Shown here one piece after another: positions 48,346-60,300 of a stretch of 64,000 nt of DNA. The first letter of the stretch is position 1. Each line of letters opens with the position of its first letter. Under the pieces are notes generated by a model. The model saw only the letters and a list, made by a program, of their open reading frames with translations. It did no database searches and was not told the DNA's origin. This DNA is from Rotaria sordida. Its lineage: Eukaryota; Rotifera; Eurotatoria; Philodinida; Philodinidae. The stretch lies in the NCBI GenBank assembly GCA_905250125.1, contig CAJNOL010000126.1:62001-126000 (forward strand), given 5' to 3'. The position numbers and the translations under genes were made by a program.

Positions 48346-51300
48346 ATGGCATTTGCACAATTCCGAATATTATTTAAAAAGAATTTTCTTCTTCGTCGTC
48401 GGCAACCGGTAGATATTTAATTAATATTTTATTAATATGTATTTTTCTTTATTATTATTATAAAAAATTTTTTTCAGGTACTTTTTATTTTTGAGCTTGT
48501 ATGGCCTTTATTACTTTTTTCTATTGTTGCTATTGTTCGAAAAACTTCACCAACTCAAAATCGACCAGCATGTAAATTAATTTCACCAAAAAAAAAACAA
48601 TTTCTTTTTTCATCTTTACAAAATATATTTTATTTTTTGTTAAAATAGGTTATTATAATCCTATGCCTTTACCTAATAGTGGTACAATCGGTTTTCTTCA
48701 AAGTTTTTTGTGCAATACAAATATTAGTTGTCGTTTAAAGCCCTTCGATGTTCAAACATCGTCGTTAAAAAATTAGTAAAAATAAATAAAATTTGCTTTT
48801 TATTTTTTTAAAAGAAAACAATTTTTTCATTGAAATTTTAGTTTTCCATCTGTTTATGATGGAATACTTGGTTTAACAGAAACAGAAGGTGTAAATACTG
48901 TTCTATATAATTTACCTAATTTAACACGTAGTGTTGATCATATAAATAATGCATTCAATGATACATTTTTACAAAAAATCTTAGATGGAGAATTTTTTAT
49001 GTATGATTTATTTAATAATACAAATGAATTGAAAAATAATTTATTATTAACTGGAATGCCAAATGATTTAATTAATGATTTTTTAAATGGTTCATTTAAT
49101 TTAACAGAAATTTATGATACATTTAATCAAACAATTAATTTAGAATCATTTTGTCGTAATGATTTTCTTAATCATCTTCTTACAGTTGATAATTTAACAA
49201 ATCCTGATATTGTTATTCAAGCATTATGTCAATTAAATGTTCGAAATCTTACAAAGGATATTAATACATTTCTTAGTCAACTTAATTATGATAAAATTAA
49301 TAAATATGTAAGTTTAATATTAAAAAAAAATTATCGATGAAAGAGAAAAAACGCATTTGTTGTTTTTTCTTTGTTTATTTAAGTTTGGTAATATTTCTCA
49401 ATTAATCAATGGACAAGAACTTAGAGATAAAATTCAAAAATTAAAAGATTTAGAAAATACTATTAAACAATTAAGTTCATATGCAGATTTAATAAAAAAT
49501 ATGCCAAATATGACAGAAATAGCACGAATAATTCCACGATTAATACAAATTATTGAACTTGTACAAAATCAACGAGATTTAATACAACTGTAAGTTTAAA
49601 TTGACTAATGTCAGTATAAATCCGAAATCAGTTTCGATTTGATTTGTGGTTTCTAATTCTTTTGAAACCGTTGAACTCTACTCTTCACACATGTCCCTAT
49701 AGTTCATCTTTCTCAGTCAAGTAACAATATAGTATATTTTTTGTTCAAAATCGATGAGACGAAGGCCGGAGTACTGTATGTTTTACGGTATTTTTTAGAT
49801 CAAAGCAATGGTTTTTCTCAAAAACACTGAGAAAACTGATTTTTAAGTTTCAACTTCAAATTTTGCACAGAGATAAACCTTAATGATACTCGTTCTTTTT
49901 TTACTACTATTAGTTCTCAATGACGATACCATTGATTCGCCCGAAATTTTAACCAAAGATAGAGCATCTAAAACCAGGAGATATATGGTCGAGGAAAACA
50001 ATTTAGAACTTGGGCCTACTTACGACTCCTCCCGGCAACTTTGCCCAGTTAGCCTGAAAAAAAGCTTTTGTAGATACTTGAGACTATATCTCAGAAGTAG
50101 TTTTAAGCTTTTGGAAAAATCTCTGTTTTATGAGAGAAATACATAATAGTTCAGATTCAAAATCCAGAATGTTAGCGTTCAGAACTCTATAAGTGCTGAT
50201 AGGAAGGTCAAAAACGAAAATACTCGATATCATCTCCAAAGAATGCTTCTAAGTATCTATGGTAAAAACTTCAAGCGTATTGATTGTATCCTTTTCAAGA
50301 AACAGGAGATTACTCTTAAACACAATTATTTATTGTGAAAGCTCCCGATCTTTTCGTCGTGCCTATGTTAAAAGCATGTTATTTACATCGATCATATACA
50401 CGCTTAGATTTGATGTTCTTGTTTCATGATAGAAGCAAATCTCGTTAGAGCCTGTTTCTATGCAAAGTTTTAAGTCAAAATTTGAGAATCACTTTTACCA
50501 TTGTTTCTAAAAGAGCTATGGCTTTGATTTAAAAAATATCGTAAAAATATAATATCTCCTCAGCAATAAGTTTACAGTAGAAACTCTTTTCAAAGTATTT
50601 ATAACTTATTTGAGTTTATATGATGCACATTGTTTTGATTCAAAAAGTGATTAATCATTGGGAAATTTTTTTCATTAAGATATTTTTAAGATATCATTCG
50701 TCAATATTTATTTTCGAAAAATTTATTCAAATCATCTGTATGCCATCTCTTATTTCTAGTTTTGGTCAAATCTTAGTTGACTTACATATCATTACTGAAG
50801 AACGTATTATATTACAATTGTATGAAATTACTCAAATGTTTGTTGATTTTCTTCAACGTTATGATAATATGAGTAAATATTTCTAATAGAAATTTGTTTT
50901 TTTTTTAATTTTTCTAAATAAAAATGTATATTAATTCTTTTGTTTTTCTTGTTAGCTCAAACTTTAACAGCTGACCAATTATTTAATAATTTAACATTAA
51001 ATATAATTTTACAATCAGATTTAACACTATCAAAAGAATTTGAAGGTTTAATATTAACGTCAAAAATAAATTATCTTGTTGTAAGATTAAAATATATTTT
51101 TTTTTTATTTCAAAAATTATTTAATATATTGAATTTTTATTTTAAAGTTAGCAGATTTTCTTGTCGGAAAAATAACTGAAACACCAAAACATCGATTATT
51201 TTGTCTTCAACCTGGTTTTTGGACTTTATTTATTATCGATGATACAACTTCAAAAAATCTTAAAGATCGTGTTGATCGTTATTGTGGTATTCATAATAAT

Positions 51301-54300
51301 CTTGATTCTGTTTATAATAAATTAATAAATGGTATTCGTATTGACCAGGTAATTTATTTCTTAGAAATTTATTTAAACATAAAATTCTTTGTTTTTTTAT
51401 TATTATTATTATTATTAGTTACAAAAGTATTTTACTGATATGCGTTTTTCATTCATGGCATTTGAAGGTTTAGCAAATATATTATTTACAATAAATAAAG
51501 CAGGATCATTTGAAAATGATTTACGTTTAACACTTGATAGTGTTTCAGCTGTTAGTGAATTATTAACAAGAACAAAAACAGCTGGAGTTAATCTTTATGC
51601 GTAAATTATTTGATTTTTGATTTTTTTTTCTTATTAATTTTTCATTTTATTTATTCTTATAGTTCATATAATTTTGTTAAAAGAATAACAAAAACATTTA
51701 ATCCAAATTTATTAAAAACACCGATATTTAATACACTTGATATAGTTATACCAGTTTTAACACCATTATTTAATTTGGATCAATTTATTTCTTTAATAGC
51801 TGGAGTTCCACGTGGAACTGTTGATAATGTTATAAATAATATTAATATAATTAATAATTTTTTAACAACACCAGCTCCAACAAAAGTAAATATTAAAAGT
51901 GCAAAAAAGAAAAATTTGATTTTGAATTTATTTATTTTTATTCACTTAGATTATGCGTTTAACAACAACGGCAAATATTTCAAATATAAGAACAACAACA
52001 AAACCTCGATCAAGAGCTCGTTATATTGATTGGTCAACACTTTTTCAATCAAATAATTTTCTTCAACAAAATATGCCAAAATCATTTGTTATTCCACAGA
52101 ATATTGCCGATTATAGTCAATGGGTCAAACGACAAAAACGAGTATGTATAATCTCATCTTTTAAATCAAATTTTTCTATGATTACAGTTAAATTTTTCAC
52201 AATCTAAAGTAGATTCAAACATACAGACTTGTATTCTTGGAAATTTTTTCCTTCAAATAAAAATAGAAAAAAATCTCAATATTTTTATACATACATACGC
52301 ATATGAGTGCTTGCATAAAAGATGCAAATACCGTCAAAATGAAAAATGATGTGTTGTATTCCAGTAACATTTAGTTCATTCCGTGGACACCAAGAATTCT
52401 TCGAACTATTTTAGCTAACGAGATATTCATCCATGAAGTGGGAAAACTTCAGCTTATTATAAAGTCCATTGATATAAATGCATATTCAACAAATTAGAAC
52501 TAAAGCTCTCCTTTCGGCACTTCTGAAGAACGATCCATTAGAAAGTTTTAAAATAGACAGATCTCAATGAGTAGAACAAAAGTTGCCATAGACTTAATGC
52601 TGTCGTGTAGAAAATATTGTTATTGTAAGAGCAAAAAATGCGTTCGTTCACTTCACAATACGTCTCATTGGGCTAAAAATTCTTTTATCGATACTAGACA
52701 CTGTTTGAGTTGTCTACTTTTTATCTTCTTCCGTTCAAATAAAAACATCAAAATCCTGAGAGTATCCTCAAAAATGCATGTTGCTTTTTACTAAAACTTG
52801 TTTTTGTAAATCTTGGCAAAAGTCACCAGCATTCCGTATTTTGACATAAGAAAAACTAGGAACCCAAAATACTTTCTAATATAAGTAGAAGAAAGTTCCA
52901 GCTTGATCGGATGCACTACGGTTGAGAAATGAGGGATGATTCGCCACTTTTTTTTTTATCACAAGACTTATTTTTCAAAAATAACGAAATAATACGTAAA
53001 TTTTCAGCGTAAATGTTCCATATTTTCCGGTTTTTTGGGCTTTTATATAAATATCCAGTAAATATAGAATAGAAAATAACAAAAATGAGAAATTTTATAA
53101 TTTTTGGTCGGGAAGGGTGAAGGCACGTCCTTCATTCAGCGGAGTCTAATGGACACTGAGAAGCTTGTTTCTGAATCGGCATGGTATGATTCTAATTAAG
53201 ATACAATTACAATGAACACATTCAGCACTCTACAGTACTGCAGTTCTATATTATTCTGTTCTGAGAGTTTCACAGACAATGAACGTATCTTTCTCGAAAT
53301 ATTCAATATACAAAAAAGCAACAGTTTACCATAGGACGAGACAATAATCGAGTTTTCCGTGAAATCGAATTCATGAGAAAGATATGTTCGTTTTCATTGA
53401 ACTATCGAATGATTATCAAACGTGCCTATCGGCAAAATTTCACGTCAAACTGTTTGTTTTGAATTTTACAGCAATGTCTTGTCTTAGTCTCACTGAGATC
53501 TACTCATAGTCATAATATGAAGTCGAACGGTATCTGACGGTTGTATATGTTCCTTCCTAAGAGAAGAAACTTTTTTCCTTATTTATTGATTGTATATGAA
53601 ATAATACTTTTCTATTCTTTTTCAATATATTTTATTTGAAATCTAATAAAATGAGATGTTTTTTTTTTAAATTTTAGCAACTTGATCTATTATCTGGTTT
53701 TCTTGCTCAAACAAAATCTCCAAATTCTGCCGATTCAACATTGTTTGATGTGCCTGATTTTGTTAAAATGTTCAATAGATTTTCTCCTGAAACACTTGAA
53801 TTTCTTTGTATAGAACCATTAGTTAATTTAATACCAAATGATCCTGTACTTAATTATATATTCGGTATTACACGTGTATTTGAATTAATTAATACATTTA
53901 TGTCAATAATAACATCAACAAATCGTATACGTTGTTTACACAATCCTAATTATGATTATGATCAAATATCACAATTTCTTCGTTTAAATAAAACAGCTGG
54001 ATTGGTAAAATAGAAACAAAACAAAACTAAAAAATTTTAATTTTTACTTTAAAATATTTTTGTTTTCTTTTTTAGATTCGTGATCTTGTTAAAAATGGTT
54101 TTCAATCAAAATTTAGTTGTTCATTAGTAGTTGATGTTGTTAAAAATATTCAAGTCTATCAAGATTTAGTTAATATTATGCAACATAATACAATAACACT
54201 TGATACACTTGAATGTTTAAAAGAAACATTACTTCAAATATTTGAACGTTTAAAAATTTTACCTGGCTTATTTCGTTTTATATTCAGTGATTCATCATTA

Positions 54301-57300
54301 ATTAAATCAATAAAACAATTAATGCCATTAATTCAAATATTTTCACCTATGTTTTCTCAAGAAAGTTTTAAATTTGTACAATTAAATGATATGATTGAAA
54401 ATGCAAATAATTTTACATTATTTTTACAACAAAAACGAAATATAACATCATTTAATCAATGGTATTTTAATACGAGATTAGTAAGTATTTAGATTCTTAG
54501 AATAAAAAAGTATAACGACAGCATATTTTTGATTTCTCTAATGCTAAACACCTAGTTCAAAACCGGATAGTGATTTAAATAAGAGTGTGGGTACAGTCAC
54601 ACCCTCGTTAACAGTGGTTGATCCTGATAGATTCTTTAAATAAGTCTTTTATATAACATATTAAAAAGAATATTGCAGAAAGTTCGTTTTTCGAATTAAT
54701 TTATTTCCGCTGTCGGTTCTTGTTTTGAATTCAATTAAAAGTTTATATAGTATGTCTTATACATATAGGTTTTTATTTTATATCTATGAATAGACTATTT
54801 AAATGAACACAGACTTTATCTAAAATAAAAACGAATTTTTCTGATTGTTGATATTTTCTAACATTGGTATCAACATGATATCATTTCAACTCGGATCTTG
54901 TCAACGTTTCTCATAAATTCGTTGGATAAATTGTACATTGTATGGCTTCATTGAAAGATACTGAGTCATAATTTAGCTTGTTGTTGTTCGTGAAATGGAG
55001 CAGGCTGTTGAAGCTATTCGAACACTCGATATTGGTATATTTTCACAAACATAATGGATTTTGTCGATTTTCTCTTGTGTAATTTTTGAAAGATCTTTCA
55101 AATTGTTGTCGATTTATTACTATACTGATCTCGTAAAAGCATTGAAAAACATCTCTAATACAGTCTATGTCTGACATTTGTATATCAAATTCTACTTGCA
55201 TTTTTTCTTTCACTATGATAGATGTCAAATCTATTTCTATTCTAATGTTTATATATACAGACATTTGCCTGAAATTATACAGAATAAAACTTCAAACAAT
55301 ATACTATAAATATATAAATTGCTCGAACGCTACAAGAAATATTTGCGTAAACTTTTCCCGCTGATTTTTAGGAGACCCTGTATACCAGAATTCGATAGAT
55401 GAACCATGATGGCAAGGTTTCTAAAAGTACCGAGCACGATAGTTTTCAAGTCCTAGAAGACTATGTTCCATTTAAAAGAAAACAAATGAGTGCTCACCGC
55501 ATTTTCTACAACCTTCCCTTAAAAACGTTAAAGTATTGTAAAAACCAGAAAAAGGGATTTTTAAAAATTTCTTAAAGCGAGGTCGTAGAAAATGTGACAA
55601 CCCGTCATTTTGTTCTCTCTAAAATGGCNNNNNNNNNNTTTTTTTTTTTATTTCGTTTTTTTTTGTTTTTAAGAAATTTAATGGTTTGAATATTGAACGT
55701 TTAATTAATGAAATACCGATGATTAAAAATGATTTTGAATTATTAAGTAATGAAAATCAATGGTTAATGGGACTTATTGATGGAATTAATACAGAAGAAA
55801 TATCACCAAAAGAGATTTATATATTATTTATGAATTTTACAAGTCATTTTCCAGAATTTCAAAGATTAGAATCAAAGTAGAAAGAAAAAAAAACGATTTT
55901 TTGAATTTTAAGTTTAATTATTTTTTCATTTTATAGTGTTTCACATCTTATTGAAAAATATTTTTGGGCTTTACCAAATGAATCAATGCAGTATTTGGTT
56001 TTATCTATTGTTGATGGTCTTGAAATTATACATAATTTGACTATTTTATTACAAGATAGTTTAAAAGGATGTGAGTCAGCAAAAAAAGAAAAAAGAAAAT
56101 TAAACATTTCAATAAATTATTTATTTTTTTTTATTTTCTATTTTTAGTACCTATGAAAGATATATTTAGAAATTTTACATTTATTACTAATAAACTAATG
56201 CGAGACTATGGCTTTTCTAATTCAACAATTGAACTTTTTAAACAATCTCGTTTATTCAAAGATCCAGTGGTAAGTTTATTATTTGTTTACATATTAAATT
56301 TAATTTATTACTTTTTTTTTTTATTCTTTTTTAGATTTTATTTAATCTATATTCTGAATATCGGCAAACTGTATGTGATGTTAATTTATTAAATAGAACA
56401 ATTTATAAAGTTTGGCCATATTTACAATTTAATTCAAATATGAGTATAGAAGAATTATCACAATATGCATGTAATATGTCATTAGAAAATCAAAGTAAAG
56501 TTATTAATATAATATTTAAACATTTTCTTCTACCAGATAAATTACAAATGGTAAAAAAAAAAGAATATTTTCAATTGATTGAATGTATTTTTTTTTTCAT
56601 TTTTTTTTTTTCATTAAGTTTTATAAAAGTGGTGGACATCATATTGCTAATTTATTTAATATGGATGAAAAAGAAGTTGATGTTTTTAAACAAGTTGGTC
56701 CTATTGTAAAAGATGTTAATGAATTATTAAAACGTGTTAAAAGATTAAATCAACAAATTGATTCATCACAAAGTAAGATAATAATTTATGAATTCTGTTT
56801 GTTTTTTTTTATAGTTTTATTATTTAAAAATATTTTAGACCAAGATCAATTTACAAAAATAACAAATATATTTTGTGCTGAAATTGATAAACCATCAAAT
56901 CCACAAAGACAAGTTGCTGATGAAGAAAATTTTTTTGAACAAATTAAAGATGTATTAACAAAAACAAATCAATCCGAATCATCACGTCAACAAACTTCAG
57001 AATCAATTCAAGAAGGTAAAATAATGAAAATAACTTTATTTAAAAAAAAAACCTAAATAGTTTATTTTATGTTTATAGATGATAGTGTTGATTGTTCAGA
57101 TATACGAAGAACTATTGAACAAAGTAGTGATGTTGGTTATATTGTTTGGCCATTGATTAAACCATTACTTCTTGGAAAAATTTTATATGCACCTGCAACA
57201 CCAGTTTCTAATGCAATTATTGCAAAGGTAAATTTTTAATTTTTCAGTAGTATTAATCGATTGTTTAAGGTTAAAATGAAAAATCATTCGAGTGGCTTGT

Positions 57301-60300
57301 ATTTTGATGTAACAAAGTGTTGAGACCAAAGTTGAATTAACCCATAATTCAATTTCAATAGAGTCCTTAAGATGCCATCAGAATCATATTCAGATTCGAT
57401 CAGATCCTACAGTTAGACTCAATCGGAAGAGAATATAATCAATTAATTCTTACAGAAGTTTCGTCTAAATATGATTGTTTGTATTCCTATTGGATTTTTG
57501 TTGAGAATTTCGACCACTGAGTTCGTCTCAAATTACTCACCTTTATGCAATTATTAGACAATCAATTAATACAAACGATGTTGAGAATTTTGATTAACAA
57601 ACAAAAAAAACCGCACAGAATGAAATTTCAATTCAAATTTTTTTTCCCTTGTCAATATAACTCGGCCAAATAATCTTTAATAGGAAAATTCGCACTTTCC
57701 GATTACAAACAAATTTGAATAGATCTTAATTCGAACTACTAAAAACCAATTTTAGCTTCTTTGAATATAATAAATCTTTAGTCTTTTATTAGTAGAACAA
57801 GCTAAGACACACCAATATATCATAAAGAAACTTTCAGTTAAAGATGTGCAGGATAAAAGTTAGAAAATTTTACTCACAAAAGATCTCCCCAGACATTTCC
57901 TTTCAATTTCAACGAATTTTTTTTTTTGCCAGAGATACTACATAGTGTTCTAATAAAAAACCTAAAATGATTGGGGTTCCTATTGAGATTTGGCTAAACT
58001 ATCGAATTTTTTTCTAGAGGTCTCAAGTTTTCGAAAAACTCACATTTTTGAAATTTGATTTGAAACTTTGTGTATGTAGAGAACTCAACAAGACTAGCTT
58101 CTATAGAAAAATTCAGAAGTTTTGAATGAAAATCTTTTCGAGATATGAAACTTTTAAAAAAGTTGTTCATGCGATCCCTGGAGGGAATTTAAATGTAAAA
58201 CATGATGTAGCTGTTGTTGCTAATCACAAGGAAATCTATATGTTTAAAGTCTCATATAGGAATAAAATTAACACAATGAAATCTTCACTTTTACTCTTTA
58301 AAAATTGTACAAGTCTATCTCAAAAATCCTATGAAGAATTTACTTTCTATAACACAATCTTATAATGAACATCAATCGAAATATTTCGATGTAAAAAAAA
58401 AACAAAATATTTTCTTATAGGTCAACAAAACCTTTGAAGAATTAGATAAAATTCATCAATTTGCCAAAGCTTGGGTTAAATCTTCACTTAATTTAACAGT
58501 TTTATTTGGTGATCTACAAAATACCAATAATATTAAAGTAAAAAGAAAAAATTTATCTAAATCAATCTTACTTTTATTATTATTATTATAAATTGTTTCT
58601 AGAAAGTTTTATCAAATCGTTTATTTCAAGAATTATTTAATAATATAATTGGAATAAATACATTTGATATGGAATCAATAATATCAATGTTACAAAATTT
58701 TAGTGGTGGAACAAATACTGATGTTTTAAAAAATATTGAAATGATTATGAAACAATTTAGTGATTATTTACCATGTATTGAATTAAATCGTTTTGAAGCA
58801 CTTCAATCCGAAAATGAACTTGTTGAACGTGCTAAAGAATTACATCGAAATCGAATGGTTATTGCTGGTAACAAAAACAAAAAAAAAAAGAAATTTCTTT
58901 GAAAAATAATTTATGTATGATGTTTTTTTTTTTTCGTGTCTTAGGAATTGTTTTTACAAATTTAAATAGTTCAAATCCAAATGCTAATTTTCTTCCACCA
59001 CATATTCAAATTAAAATTCGTATGGATGTTGATAGTGTACGAACAACAGAACAATTAACAAGTTGGTTATTTTTTCCTGGTCCAGAAAATGATTATTTTC
59101 GTGAAATGCATTATTTACGAGGATTTGTACAAATACAAGATTTAATTGAACGTGCTGTTATTGATTTACATTTTGAAGATAATGGTAAAATACCAACAAA
59201 TCCTGTTGTTTATATGCAATTAATGCCATATCCATGTTATCGTGGTGATCCGTAAGTTGAATTTTATTTGTTTGTTTATTTAATGTTTTATTTTATTTTA
59301 ATTTAGTGGAAAAGAATCATCGTATGTTAATTATTTTATTTTACCAATTTTGGGAACATTAATGTGGACAGGTAAATAATTTAGTTTTATATTTAAATAT
59401 AATTATTTTTATTTTTATTTTTGAAAAATATTTAGCAACATTAGGTGTATCAATAAAAAATTTAATGCGTGAACGTGAAAGAAATGTTGAACAAGTATTG
59501 ATTGAAATTTCTTTTTTTTATTTTTCTTTGAAATTCACTTTATTCTTGTTTAGACAATGAAAATTATGGGTCTTAATTCAACTGTAAATTTTATTTCTTG
59601 GTTAATTAGTTCATATATACCAATGTTTTTTGTATCAATTATTGTTGCTGGTAAACTATCGAAAAACAAAAAAATTTTGATTTTTTTTTTCAAATAAACT
59701 TTTATATTTTAGTTGTTCTTAAATATGGTGGAATTTTTCCAGCAACAGAACTTACTGTAACAATAACACCATTACTTACTCTTGCTCTGTCAGCATTAAT
59801 GCTTGGGTTTGTATAAATTTTATAACTAAAAATAATGAAGATTCTCAAAATCATTTTGACATAATGATAAGCTACAGTGTCGAAAGTGTTTTTGAAGGCT
59901 TATCATAAAATATATAATTGTATTTATTCTCCTATCGTTATTGATTGGCCTTGGTGTTGATCCCGGGTCCGCTTAAAAATAATTTAGTCTCGATCCCACC
60001 GAGATCGGCATCATCTTGTCCATATCTAGTACGGAGATCGAAGCTATGAGTATTTATTGAATCAATGAACTACGAACTTAGTCTTTAGAAATTTATGTTT
60101 GTCTGCTATTGTAACATCTATTAGAGGATTTCTAAGAATATTATATTAGATGCAGGGCTCTCGATAATTTTTAGAAAGATAATAGGAGGTTTTCTGTCTA
60201 GCAGGAAGTGACTGAGAAAGCCAGCCTTCTTAAATTTTGCAAACACGATGTAAAAAAGAGGGTGAGTATGAGATTACTTGAGATATGTTTGAATTTTACC

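Noticed and set aside
49883-50146. Open frame within ABCA intron 5
   Set aside because: It lies inside a palindromic repeat, and the flanking exons splice in phase without it.
58126-58365. Open frame in ABCA intron 20
   Set aside because: Composed of dispersed-repeat sequence also present at 10.6 and 29.4 kb; neighbouring exons join in phase without it.
59940-60030. GATCCCGGGTCC motif resembling a tRNA T arm
   Set aside because: No acceptor or D arm can be paired around it; probably a decayed repeat.
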